64,000 nucleotides of DNA from contig DATEOC010000059.1 of NCBI GenBank assembly GCA_035274425.1, positions 62,001 to 126,000 of the forward strand, given 5' to 3'. Under the pieces are notes generated by a model. The model saw nothing but the letters and a program-made list of their open reading frames with translations, made no database searches and was not told where the DNA came from. Positions 41,971 through 49,778 of the stretch are shown piece after piece (the first letter of the stretch is position 1; each line of letters begins with the position of its first letter). Origin of the DNA: JADMIH01 sp035274425. GTDB lineage: Bacteria; Chloroflexota; Chloroflexia; QHBQ01; JADMIH01. Made by a program: the position numbers and the translations under genes.

Positions 41971-43938
41971 ATGATTATGAAGATTCCTCCCACACCTTCC
42001 AGTGCTGATAATGAGCAGCCGCTCAACCCCGATGCTGCCTTACCGGAGAGCGCAGACACCACAGAGGAGAGTGCGCGAGCTAACCTCCCTGGCGCCAGCC
42101 TTCCTTCGACTATCGTGCCCGTTGCTCTTGCGCCCGATGAGACCGAATTGCCACCCTCTTCGACTCTAACTACCGGTCTCACGCCAGATGCAACACAGGA
42201 TGAATTGACCACCGCGACCGCCCCTGTGCAAGCAGTTGAGAGAGATCCTTCTCTCATCGAGCGGCGAAAGGACGTGCGCAACCTGGCTATCATAGTGGCA
42301 GGTTGGTTTCTCCTGTTGGTATTACTCCCTCCGGGTCACGAGTACCCAATCATTGACGACCCTGTATACGCCGAGTCGGTGCGTACCATGCTCAATACGG
42401 GCCGGTACATCAGGCCGGAGTGGACGCAAGCCAATCTCGTTGGCCTGACGGTATGGGGCGCGGGCTGGGCTAAGCTATTCGGTTTCAGTTTCAGCACTCT
42501 AACGGCATCTACGCTGGCCCTCACCCTCCCCGGGCTACTCGCCTTCTACGGTATCGCGCGCTTCGTAAAGGTGACTGCCGCAGGTGCGCTCCTTGGGACG
42601 GCCCTGCTGGCTTTCAACCCTATCTTCCTCCACCTGAGCTACAGCTTCATGACCGACGTGCCCCTGGTATCGCTCATGCTGATAAGCTGCTTCTGCTATC
42701 TTCTAGGCTTGCGTATGGAGCGCTATGGCCCAATCTTGATGTGGGTGGGCAGCCTGATTGCATTGTGGGCATTTTACGTGCGGCAGTTCGGGGTCTTCGT
42801 ACCTGTCGCATTCTTCCTTTACCTGTTGCTCCTGGGTCTGTTTGCCCGGAAGTGGCGCTGGTGGCACATAGTTGGCGTCGTGGTGCCCACGGGTATCGTG
42901 ATGCTCCTCTGGTACTTGTCAGAGCGCAACATCCCCCCGAACGCCGGGGCGATGCATGCAGCCGGACTTAATTCCAAGTTCCTCTTCAAGGAGCCGTGGC
43001 TGCGCGTCTTCTTGTTGAGGTCCCTGGTTCTGCTCCCTGTCCTGGCCCTGACGACCTGGGCAGCGCTCAAGATAAGGTGGCGCAGGTTGTGGCTGGTCCC
43101 TCTCGCTGCTGTGGCTGTGGTGTGGTGTATGTACAATCTTGAGCTCCCTGGAGAGTCGTGGGTCTTGATGAACCACGGCCCCTTTACCTACCGCCTGGGA
43201 GATATGGCGATTACTTTCCCACAGCAGACGTACACGTTCGGTGCCCTGGGCAATATCATACGCACGGATGGCATCGATTTCTACCAATATGAGCAGCAGC
43301 AGCTATGGTCGCCCGAAGTCTGGCGCGGTCTGTGGGCTTTAGGCGTTGTGCTGGGGGTGCTACTGCTCGCTAAGATGGCCGACGCTCTTATAGACTGGGT
43401 GATAAAGCTGGTCAAGCGGGATTGGAACGTAGCGCTTTCTCCGGTCGTTGCCTGTTACATGGTTGGGGCAGCTGTCTTCATAGCGTCTATAGCCTTCGCC
43501 GCCGACGTGTTCGATAGATACATTATCGGCTTCTTGCCTTTTGTGATTCTATTCGTCGTGCGGGGTGCTGCGAACTGGAAACGGGTGGCCTGGGCCTATT
43601 CAATCGCGACGCTCATTGCTATCATGGTCTTCTCTTTCATGCTCAATGCCGACTCCATTGACCACGATAATGCTCGATGGAAGGCAGGGAACTGGCTCCA
43701 CGCCCACGTATACCCCAATTTGGTGGGCGGGGGCTGGGACTGGAACGGCTGGGTCAACGCGGGCCAGGGAAGCAATACCTACATTATCACCGACGGCGAG
43801 TACCCTGGTATGCGTACTGATCGCGCCTTCCCTTACTTCAGCAGACTTGGAGGCTTTACCACCCGCTATGTTTATGCCCAATCTTCGCCGGAGACGCCGC
43901 CCTTACCAGTTTTCCTCGAGGACGTCGCTACGCCGTAA
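41971..43938 (+). CDS. GT-C type membrane glycosyltransferase-like protein (paralogue pair, copy A)
   Basis: A 655-residue membrane protein. A hydrophilic N-terminus (to about residue 100) precedes a GT39/PMT-like core. The first external loop has YPIIDDPVYAESVRTML (acidic pair near residue 130), then FGFSFSTLTASTLAL, IFLHLSYSFMTDVPLVSLML and FYVRQFGVFVPVAFFLYLLLLGL. About ten helices are visible, ending near residue 565. The end is an external domain with FSFMLNADSIDHDNARWKAGNWLH and FPYFSRLGGFTTRYVYA. It is closely related over its whole length to the protein at 49779-51866. The ATG at 41971 was preferred because an upstream in-frame ATG lies inside the promoter. Sugar donor and acceptor unknown. 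Confidence 0.82.
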   Translation: MIMKIPPTPSSADNEQPLNPDAALPESADTTEESARANLPGASLPSTIVPVALAPDETELPPSSTLTTGLTPDATQDELTTATAPVQAVERDPSLIERRKDVRNLAIIVAGWFLLLVLLPPGHEYPIIDDPVYAESVRTMLNTGRYIRPEWTQANLVGLTVWGAGWAKLFGFSFSTLTASTLALTLPGLLAFYGIARFVKVTAAGALLGTALLAFNPIFLHLSYSFMTDVPLVSLMLISCFCYLLGLRMERYGPILMWVGSLIALWAFYVRQFGVFVPVAFFLYLLLLGLFARKWRWWHIVGVVVPTGIVMLLWYLSERNIPPNAGAMHAAGLNSKFLFKEPWLRVFLLRSLVLLPVLALTTWAALKIRWRRLWLVPLAAVAVVWCMYNLELPGESWVLMNHGPFTYRLGDMAITFPQQTYTFGALGNIIRTDGIDFYQYEQQQLWSPEVWRGLWALGVVLGVLLLAKMADALIDWVIKLVKRDWNVALSPVVACYMVGAAVFIASIAFAADVFDRYIIGFLPFVILFVVRGAANWKRVAWAYSIATLIAIMVFSFMLNADSIDHDNARWKAGNWLHAHVYPNLVGGGWDWNGWVNAGQGSNTYIITDGEYPGMRTDRAFPYFSRLGGFTTRYVYAQSSPETPPLPVFLEDVATP

Positions 43939-43966
43939 GGAGGGCATAAAGCGTTCAGGGAGCGTC

Positions 43967-43996
43967 TTGACATTTCCATTCAAGAGTCGTTATGCT
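43967..43996 (+). promoter_or_regulatory. Promoter of the transketolase-sulfotransferase operon
   Basis: TTGACA at 43967-43972 and TATGCT at 43991-43996, 18-bp spacer, then AGGTACGA. It is nearly the same as the promoter at 41877-41906. The first gene starts about 145 bases downstream, leaving an unusually long leader with a short CATGCC/GGCATG inverted motif. Confidence 0.75.
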
Positions 43997-44147
43997 AGGT
44001 ACGACTTTCGTCTTGGCATGATATTACAGCCATGCCATTAGAAGCATGGCGTACCGTTCCCTGCAGGCTAAATATTGTGGAGTAGCAACTATCAGGGAAG
44101 TCATAAACCCTTTCGCCAGGTCCCTTTAGTCTCTAAGGTAGAAATAG

Positions 44148-44948
44148 ATGCCGCCCCTCACCATGCAATACCAGCTCCGGCGAATAATACTTGAGCAGTC
44201 ACGACGTGCCAACGTGGGGCATATTGGGTCTGCTCTCTCCATCGCAGATATAGTCGCCGCGCTATATGGCACTGTCCTATCCATCCCCGACTGTGATGAC
44301 CCAACAAGAGACCGTTTCGTCCTCTCTAAAGGGCACGCGGCCCTCGCAGTATACGCAGCCCTTTTCCTCAAAGGGTGGCTGACCGAAGAAGACCTCGATA
44401 TGTATTGTGGGGATGGCACCGCGGTGGGGGTCCACCCTGAGCATGCTCTAAAAGGCGTAGACTTCTCGACCGGTTCGCTGGGCCACGGCCTCTCGGTGGG
44501 GGCGGGGGCTGCATTGGCTGCGCGCTTGCAGGACTCCACGCGACGCGTTTTCGTCCTCCTCAGTGACGCAGAATGTAATGAAGGGTCGGTGTGGGAAGCG
44601 GCCATGTTTGCCGCGCACCGCAGGCTCTCCAACCTCATCGCGATTGTTGATTTGAACGGGCAGCAGGCGCTCGGCTATACGAAGCAAATCATGGACCTCT
44701 CCCCGATGGCTGACCGCTGGCGTGCGTTCGGCTGGGACGCTCATGAGGTCGATGGGCACAACGTAGACGAAATTGCAGAGACTATTGCCGGCCTGGACAC
44801 AAGCTCAGGTCCACCCCATGTACTGATCGCGAACACCGTATTCGGCAGAGGCGTATCGTACATGGAGAGCCAGATCAAATGGCATTACTGGCCTATGTCC
44901 CCTGACGAGTACGCCCAGGCGCTCGATGAGATAGGGGCGCTGCAATGA
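44148..44948 (+). CDS. Transketolase, N-terminal (thiamine-diphosphate-binding) subunit
   Basis: The 266-residue product covers the first domain of transketolase, split from the second domain as a separate gene. It includes HIGSALSIADIVAALYG (about residues 25-41), DRFVLSKGHAALAVYAALFLKGWL, GVHPEHALKGVDFSTGSLGHGLSVGAGAALAARL and the ThDP motif LLSDAECNEGSVWEAAMFAAHRRLSNLIAIVDLNG (about 141-175), where the usual GDGE reads SDAE. Split transketolases in glycan or secondary-metabolite clusters often build or rearrange unusual sugars rather than serve the pentose phosphate pathway. Its stop overlaps the start of the next gene (ATGA), so the two subunits are coupled. The ATG at 44148 is assumed; another lies at 44163. 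Confidence 0.93.
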   Translation: MPPLTMQYQLRRIILEQSRRANVGHIGSALSIADIVAALYGTVLSIPDCDDPTRDRFVLSKGHAALAVYAALFLKGWLTEEDLDMYCGDGTAVGVHPEHALKGVDFSTGSLGHGLSVGAGAALAARLQDSTRRVFVLLSDAECNEGSVWEAAMFAAHRRLSNLIAIVDLNGQQALGYTKQIMDLSPMADRWRAFGWDAHEVDGHNVDEIAETIAGLDTSSGPPHVLIANTVFGRGVSYMESQIKWHYWPMSPDEYAQALDEIGALQ

Positions 44949-45874
44949 GAGCGGCCTTCGCCAACACTCTTGCCGAGCTGGCGGAGCGCGATCCCCGAAT
45001 ATTGCTGCTATCGGGGGACCTCGGCTACATGGCCCTGGAGCCTTTTTCAGATAAATTCCCCGACCGCTTCTTCAACGTAGGGGTCGCCGAGCAGAACATG
45101 GTCGGCCTGGCGACGGGCCTGGCGGAGTCGGGCTTCATCCCATTCGTCTACTCCATCGTCACCTTTGCCTCCCTGCGTCCCTATGAATTCATTCGCAACG
45201 GGCCGATTTTACACCAATTGCCGGTGCGTATCGTCGGGGTTGGCGGGGGTTTTGAGTATGGCACCGCCGGCCCTACGCATCACGGCCTGGAAGATATAGG
45301 GGTGATGCGCGTTCAGCCCGGCATATCGGTGATTGCCCCCGCCGACCACCGGCAGGCTCGCGCCGCCTTCCTGGCGACGTGGGACATGCCCGGCCCGGTC
45401 TATTACCGCATAGGCAAAGATGATAAGACCGTAGTCCCGGGCCTCGACGGACGCTTTCAGCTTGGGCGCGGCCAGGTAATCCGGGAGGGGGAAAGCCTGA
45501 TTATCATCACAATGGGGAGCATAGCCACCGAGGCCACCGCCGCAGCCGAGGCCCTATCCGCACAGGGAATAGAGTGCGCTGTAATGGTGGTAGCCTGCCT
45601 CAACCCTCCCCCAATCGAAGACTTGAGTAGCGCACTGAATCAGCACCGTCTCGCGATTACGCTTGAAGCCCATTACACGGTGGGCGGCATCGGCTCGTTG
45701 GTTTCGGAGGTAATTGCAGAGCGCGGTATAGATTGCCGGGTCGTGCGCTGTGGCGTGAAGGAGACTCCTAGTGGCGTGTCGGGGAGCCAGGCATATCTGC
45801 ACCGCGCGAACGGCATATCGAGCGAGGCCCTCGTAGAGACGGTACTTGGCATTTACTCCGGGGCGGTGAGATGA
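44945..45874 (+). CDS. Transketolase, C-terminal subunit
   Basis: The 309-residue partner of the preceding subunit, containing the pyrimidine-binding and C-terminal domains. The conserved Glu that activates ThDP is in FFNVGVAEQNMVGLATGLA (about residues 39-57). Other typical segments are FVYSIVTFASLRPYEFIRNG, GGGFEYGTAGPTHHGLEDIGVMRVQPG and VIAPADHRQARAAF. The C-terminal domain has ITMGSIATEATAAAEALSAQGI and LTLEAHYTVGGIGSLVSEVIAERG. Overlaps both neighbours by ATGA, so subunit 1, subunit 2 and the GT2-like gene form one translational unit. The two subunits should act together as one transketolase-type enzyme; its substrate cannot be inferred. Confidence 0.93.
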   Translation: MRAAFANTLAELAERDPRILLLSGDLGYMALEPFSDKFPDRFFNVGVAEQNMVGLATGLAESGFIPFVYSIVTFASLRPYEFIRNGPILHQLPVRIVGVGGGFEYGTAGPTHHGLEDIGVMRVQPGISVIAPADHRQARAAFLATWDMPGPVYYRIGKDDKTVVPGLDGRFQLGRGQVIREGESLIIITMGSIATEATAAAEALSAQGIECAVMVVACLNPPPIEDLSSALNQHRLAITLEAHYTVGGIGSLVSEVIAERGIDCRVVRCGVKETPSGVSGSQAYLHRANGISSEALVETVLGIYSGAVR

Positions 45875-46569
45875 CCTCACTCCTCACTTCGGTTATACTC
45901 CCTGTTTACAACCAGGCCGACCATATCCGCGTAATAGTAGAAAAGTATGAAGAGGCACTGAAGAGAGCGGAGCTTCCGCACGAGCTTATCCTGGTGGTAA
46001 ACGGCTCGCGCGACAAGTCGCTCGATGTGTGCCAATCACTCTCCGAAGAATACCCGCCCGTGCGCGTGATACACAGCGAAAAGGGTGGTTGGGGACTGGC
46101 GGTAAAGCTGGGACTGAAGGAGGCGCGCGGCGATCTCCTCTGCTACACCAACTCGGCTCGTACCAGCCCTCAAGACCTCATGCTTCTGGTGCTCTACGCC
46201 GTGACATTCCCTCGCGCGGTCATCAAGGCCAACCGCAAGATCAGGGAGAACTGGCGCAGGCGGCTCGGCTCCCTCCTTTACAACCTGGAATGCCGGATGC
46301 TCTTTGACCTCTCAAACTGGGACATCAATGGCACACCCAAAGTCTTCCCGCGCACATTTCGTAAGCTCCTCGACCTCACCAAAGAGGACGACTTGATTGA
46401 CGCCGAGTTCAGCGCTATCTGTCGCCGCGAAGGTTACAGGATGTTGGAAGTGCCTATCTTCTCTGCCCGGCGTCATGGCGGCAAGTCCACGACCCACTAC
46501 CTATCGGCCCTCAAGATGTACCTGGGCGCATACCGGCTGTGGCGCTCTATGCGCGAAAAGGGCGTCTAA
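45871..46569 (+). CDS. GT2-like glycosyltransferase without a visible DXD motif
   Basis: A 232-residue GT-A fold protein with the family 2 start TSVILPVYNQADHIRVIVEKYEEAL (residues 5-29), ELILVVNGSRDKSLDVCQSL and VRVIHSEKGGWGLAVKLGLKEARGDLLCYTNSARTSPQDL (about 67-106). At the place where family 2 enzymes have the metal-binding DXD (for example YTDAD), this one has YTNSAR. The acceptor-side GTPKVFPR and ICRREGYRMLEVPIF are kept. No membrane helix. It may use a different metal arrangement, or be a binding protein, or belong to a diverged subfamily. It is coupled to the transketolase genes by an ATGA overlap and is followed after 3 bases by a TIGR03032 gene, so it is part of the same pathway. 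Confidence 0.82.
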   Translation: MTSLLTSVILPVYNQADHIRVIVEKYEEALKRAELPHELILVVNGSRDKSLDVCQSLSEEYPPVRVIHSEKGGWGLAVKLGLKEARGDLLCYTNSARTSPQDLMLLVLYAVTFPRAVIKANRKIRENWRRRLGSLLYNLECRMLFDLSNWDINGTPKVFPRTFRKLLDLTKEDDLIDAEFSAICRREGYRMLEVPIFSARRHGGKSTTHYLSALKMYLGAYRLWRSMREKGV

Positions 46570-46572
46570 CCG

Positions 46573-47784
46573 ATGATCTCCCAGGAAGAGCTAAGCTCAT
46601 TATGGGCGCGCCACCATGCCGAATGGCGCGGTACGGCGCAGATAGCCAGCCAGTGGGAGGATGCCGCCAGGGTAGACCCCAAGTTATTACGTTACCATGT
46701 GCGCGGAGACTGGTGGAAGACGTTAGCCGGTTGCGGGGTAACTCTCATCGTCACCAGGGAATATGAGCACCTGGTTATGGCTATGAGTGTCGTCGGTGAC
46801 GCCCCTTCGGTCACATACATGCCGATGCCACACCCATCAGGGCTGGTAGTTGACCCCAACACAAGCATTGTCTACATCGCCAGCACCCGTAACCCTAACC
46901 AAATCTACGAATTGGCACCCGTCACCGGCATCATACCGCGCCAGGATATGGAGGGAGCAAATGTTGATGATCACCCCCTTGTCCCGGTCCGGTCGCATTT
47001 CTTCCCCGGTTGCCTCTATATGCATGACCTGGCATTGATAGGCGGCACGCTCCACGCCAACGCGGTTGGGCAAAACGCGGTGGTGCGCTTCGGTGGGCCG
47101 GAAGGAGGCTGTGACGGGCACGAGCGGGTCTGGTGGCCGCGCTGCATCGAAACGGAAAGCGGCCCGGTCTTCAGCCAGAACCATATCCAGCTAAACTCTA
47201 TCGCCGCCGGGAGTGACCTGGCAAGCTCTTATTTCTCCGCCTCGACCGATAAGCTCTCCACGAGGCGTCCAGGCCATAAGAACTTCCCGGTAGATAAGCG
47301 CGGCGTTATCTTCTCAGGTGCAACCCGCGAAGCTGTGGTGCGTGGCCTGACCCGCCCACACTCGGCCCGCTTGCACGAGGGCAAGGTGTGGGTTGATAAC
47401 AGCGGCTACGGGGAAGTCGGGATAGGCAGCCCAGCCCCTGCGGGCGACGGCAGGTTCGAGCCTGCTACGCGCTTGCCGGGGTGGACGCGGGGTCTCTGCT
47501 TCCATGAGCGTATCGCTTTCGTCGGCACGTCGCGTGTCATCCCCCGCTTCCGGCAGTACGCCCCAGGTCTGGACCTCGACTCCAGTCTTTGCGGTATACA
47601 CGCGGTAGACACGCAGACAGGGGAGGTCGTGGGGAGTATAATCTGGCCCTACGGCAACCAGATATTCGCATTGGACACCATACCCGCCGCGTCCAGTACT
47701 GGCTTTCCCTTCCGCGCCGGCACGAAGCGCGCAACCGAGCGTGAAAAGAGGCTATTCTATGCCTTCAAGACTAATATCCAATAG
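46573..47784 (+). CDS. TIGR03032 family protein
   Basis: A 403-residue protein recognisable as TIGR03032 by LWARHHAEWRGTAQIASQWEDA near the start, DPKLLRYHVRGDWWKTLAGCGVTLIVTREYEHLVMA (about residues 36-71), MPHPSGLVVDPNTSIVYIASTRNPNQIYELAP (about 92-123), FPGCLYMHDLALIGGTLHANAVGQN and RPHSARLHEGKVWVDNSGYGEVG, GWTRGLCFHERIAFVGTSRV. The pattern suggests a beta-propeller. The biochemical function of the family is not established. It often lies near glycosyltransferases and sulfotransferases, as here: a GT2-like gene is 3 bases upstream and a sulfotransferase 11 bases downstream. No signal peptide or helix is evident. Confidence 0.85.
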   Translation: MISQEELSSLWARHHAEWRGTAQIASQWEDAARVDPKLLRYHVRGDWWKTLAGCGVTLIVTREYEHLVMAMSVVGDAPSVTYMPMPHPSGLVVDPNTSIVYIASTRNPNQIYELAPVTGIIPRQDMEGANVDDHPLVPVRSHFFPGCLYMHDLALIGGTLHANAVGQNAVVRFGGPEGGCDGHERVWWPRCIETESGPVFSQNHIQLNSIAAGSDLASSYFSASTDKLSTRRPGHKNFPVDKRGVIFSGATREAVVRGLTRPHSARLHEGKVWVDNSGYGEVGIGSPAPAGDGRFEPATRLPGWTRGLCFHERIAFVGTSRVIPRFRQYAPGLDLDSSLCGIHAVDTQTGEVVGSIIWPYGNQIFALDTIPAASSTGFPFRAGTKRATEREKRLFYAFKTNIQ

Positions 47785-47795
47785 GAGAATATCGA

Positions 47796-48719
47796 ATGAG
47801 TAATGATTTCCGGCTGTTGATGATCGGGGCGATGTACGAGAACGGTGGCAACACGACGCACCGCTTCCTGGATGGCCACCCGCAGATGTTTGTTTACCCC
47901 TTCGAGTCGCAAATCGGCACCCGCATGGTGATAGACCATCTTTCCTCGATGTTCCCGGTCAAGTACCGGTGGCCTGCTTTTGCCCTGGACGCCACGCCTG
48001 CTCAGGACTACAAGGCAATCATTGATGAAGAGGGTAAGGTGCGCGCACGCACGCCCAACGTGAGCAAGTTCCGCCATATGCCCTTCGGCTTTTCGGACGA
48101 TGAGCGTGGGGCGATTTACGAGCGCTACATAGAGAAGTTGGGCCGCTCGCGACCCAACAATGTCGAGGCCTTTTTCCGCGCAACGTTCGACGCCTGGAAA
48201 GACTACAAGCGCACGGGCCAGGAAGTGGTCTACGTTGGCTACAGCCCCATCATTACGGTAGATGGCGAGCAGATTCTGAGCGATATGCCCCAGGCTCACG
48301 TGCTGCATGTCGTTCGCAACCCCTGGTCAGCCTACGCCGACACCAAGAAGCGCCCGGTGCCCTTATCTCTCACGCATTACATGCTCGGCTGGACCCTCAA
48401 CCAGTATCACGCTCTGCTGTTGAAGGAAAAGTACCCTGACCGCATGCATATCGTCCGAGCCGAGGATGTGATGGCCGATTCGTCAAAGACTCTGGGCGCT
48501 CTTTGCGAGAGCCTGGGCCTGGAGGCCGCCGACTCGCTGAAGACCCCTAGCTGGAATGGAGGGACCCTGGAGGAGGTATACCCCTGGGGGACTATCCGCA
48601 AGGCCACTCCCGATGCCAACCGGGCGACCGCCGAAGAGCTTTCCCAGAAGGAGCGCGACGAGATACGAGCGCGCACCTGGCAATACCTGGAAGTCTTCGA
48701 CTACAAGAGCTTCCTCTAG
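47796..48719 (+). CDS. Sulfotransferase-family protein
   Basis: A 307-residue PAPS-dependent sulfotransferase-like protein. The 5'-phosphosulfate-binding loop region is at the N-terminus (GAMYENGGNTTHRFLDGHPQMFVYPFESQIGTR, residues 9-41, where the Asn-Thr-Thr occupies the loop Ser/Thr positions). The 3'-phosphate-binding segment is HVLHVVRNPWSAYADTKKRP (about 168-187), and IVRAEDVMADSSKTLGALCESLGLEA (about 216-241) is the typical C-terminal helix pair. A GGAG ribosome site precedes the ATG. The acceptor is unknown; placement between a TIGR03032 gene and an epimerase in a glycan operon suggests sulfation of a sugar. Confidence 0.85.
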   Translation: MSNDFRLLMIGAMYENGGNTTHRFLDGHPQMFVYPFESQIGTRMVIDHLSSMFPVKYRWPAFALDATPAQDYKAIIDEEGKVRARTPNVSKFRHMPFGFSDDERGAIYERYIEKLGRSRPNNVEAFFRATFDAWKDYKRTGQEVVYVGYSPIITVDGEQILSDMPQAHVLHVVRNPWSAYADTKKRPVPLSLTHYMLGWTLNQYHALLLKEKYPDRMHIVRAEDVMADSSKTLGALCESLGLEAADSLKTPSWNGGTLEEVYPWGTIRKATPDANRATAEELSQKERDEIRARTWQYLEVFDYKSFL

Positions 48720-48729
48720 AGCGAGCCGA

Positions 48730-49686
48730 ATGAAGCGCGCTGTGATAACCGGGGCAACGGGGTTCGTCGGAGCCAACCTGGCCCGCCGCCTGTTGAGAGA
48801 GGGTCACGAGGTCCATCTGCTGGTCCGCAGGGATAACAACCCCTGGCGCATCGAGGAGATACGCGCCGACGTACAAATGCACGAGATATCCTTCGGCGAC
48901 CGGGAAGCCCTTACCAGGGTTATGGGCATGATACGCCCAGATTGGGTATTCCATCTCGCCGCGCATGGTGCTTATTCGTGGCAAACCGACCTGGATAGCA
49001 TCGTACAGACCAATATCGTCGGGACCATCAACCTCGTAGAGGCATCTCTGAGCGCCGGCTTCGAGGCATTCGTCAACACCGGGTCGTCGTCGGAGTACGG
49101 CTACAAGGACCATGCTCCAACGGAGAGAGAATGGATCGAGCCGAACAGCTACTATGCAGTCGCCAAGGCATCGGCCACCCTCTTTTGCAGGTACACCGCG
49201 CAGAGCCAAAATGCGAACATAACGACGCTAAGGCTTTACTCCGTTTATGGCCCCTATGAGGAACCGGCGCGATTGGTCCCTGCTCTTATCATGTCGGGCC
49301 TGCAAGGCAAACTGCCCCCGCTCGTCAACCCCGACATAGCGCGCGACTACGTCTTCATGGAGGATGTCCTGGACGCCTACCTGCTGGCAGCCACGAAGCC
49401 GGGCCAGGAACTTGGGGCCGTATACAACGTCGGCACGGGCACCCAAACGAAGCTGAGTGAGATAGTTGAGGTGTCGCGGCGGCTGATGGGCATCTCAACC
49501 GAGCCTGAATGGGGGTCGATGCCGCAACGAGGGTGGGATACCAATGTATGGGTAGCGGATAGTCGCAAGCTCCGCACGGAGCTAGGCTGGCAGCCACGGT
49601 ACACTCTGGATCAAGGCCTGAGTCTCACGATAGAGTGGTTCCGCGACAATATCGCGCGCTTACCTGTGTATCTTGGTTACGTATAG
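48730..49686 (+). CDS. NAD-dependent epimerase/dehydratase (extended SDR)
   Basis: A 318-residue extended short-chain dehydrogenase. NAD site GATGFVGANLARRLL (residues 8-22), then HLAAHGAYSWQTDLDSIVQTNIVGTINLVEA (about 78-108), the catalytic Ser in NTGSSSEYG and Tyr/Lys in SYYAVAKASA (about 144-153), and TTLRLYSVYGPYEEPARLVPALI. The AHGAYSWQ and VFMEDVLDAYLLAA segments resemble nucleotide-sugar epimerases and dehydratases. The ATG at 48730 was chosen because it gives the conserved N-terminus MKRAVITGATG; it lies 10 bases after the sulfotransferase stop. The exact sugar substrate is unknown. It is the last gene of the operon that starts at 44148. Confidence 0.92.
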   Translation: MKRAVITGATGFVGANLARRLLREGHEVHLLVRRDNNPWRIEEIRADVQMHEISFGDREALTRVMGMIRPDWVFHLAAHGAYSWQTDLDSIVQTNIVGTINLVEASLSAGFEAFVNTGSSSEYGYKDHAPTEREWIEPNSYYAVAKASATLFCRYTAQSQNANITTLRLYSVYGPYEEPARLVPALIMSGLQGKLPPLVNPDIARDYVFMEDVLDAYLLAATKPGQELGAVYNVGTGTQTKLSEIVEVSRRLMGISTEPEWGSMPQRGWDTNVWVADSRKLRTELGWQPRYTLDQGLSLTIEWFRDNIARLPVYLGYV

Positions 49687-49706
49687 TGAGGAAAGTGTAC
49701 GAAGAG

Positions 49707-49734
49707 TTGATTTTGGCCTCCATCGTGCTATAGT
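49707..49734 (+). promoter_or_regulatory. Possible promoter of the second GT-C paralogue
   Basis: TTGATT at 49707-49712 and TATAGT at 49729-49734 with a 16-bp spacer, 45 bases before the start codon. Weaker than the other promoters in this locus. Confidence 0.4.
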
Positions 49735-49778
49735 TGTAATTTGCAGGTAGATCCTGACAATGCCTGGCAGAGGATCTA

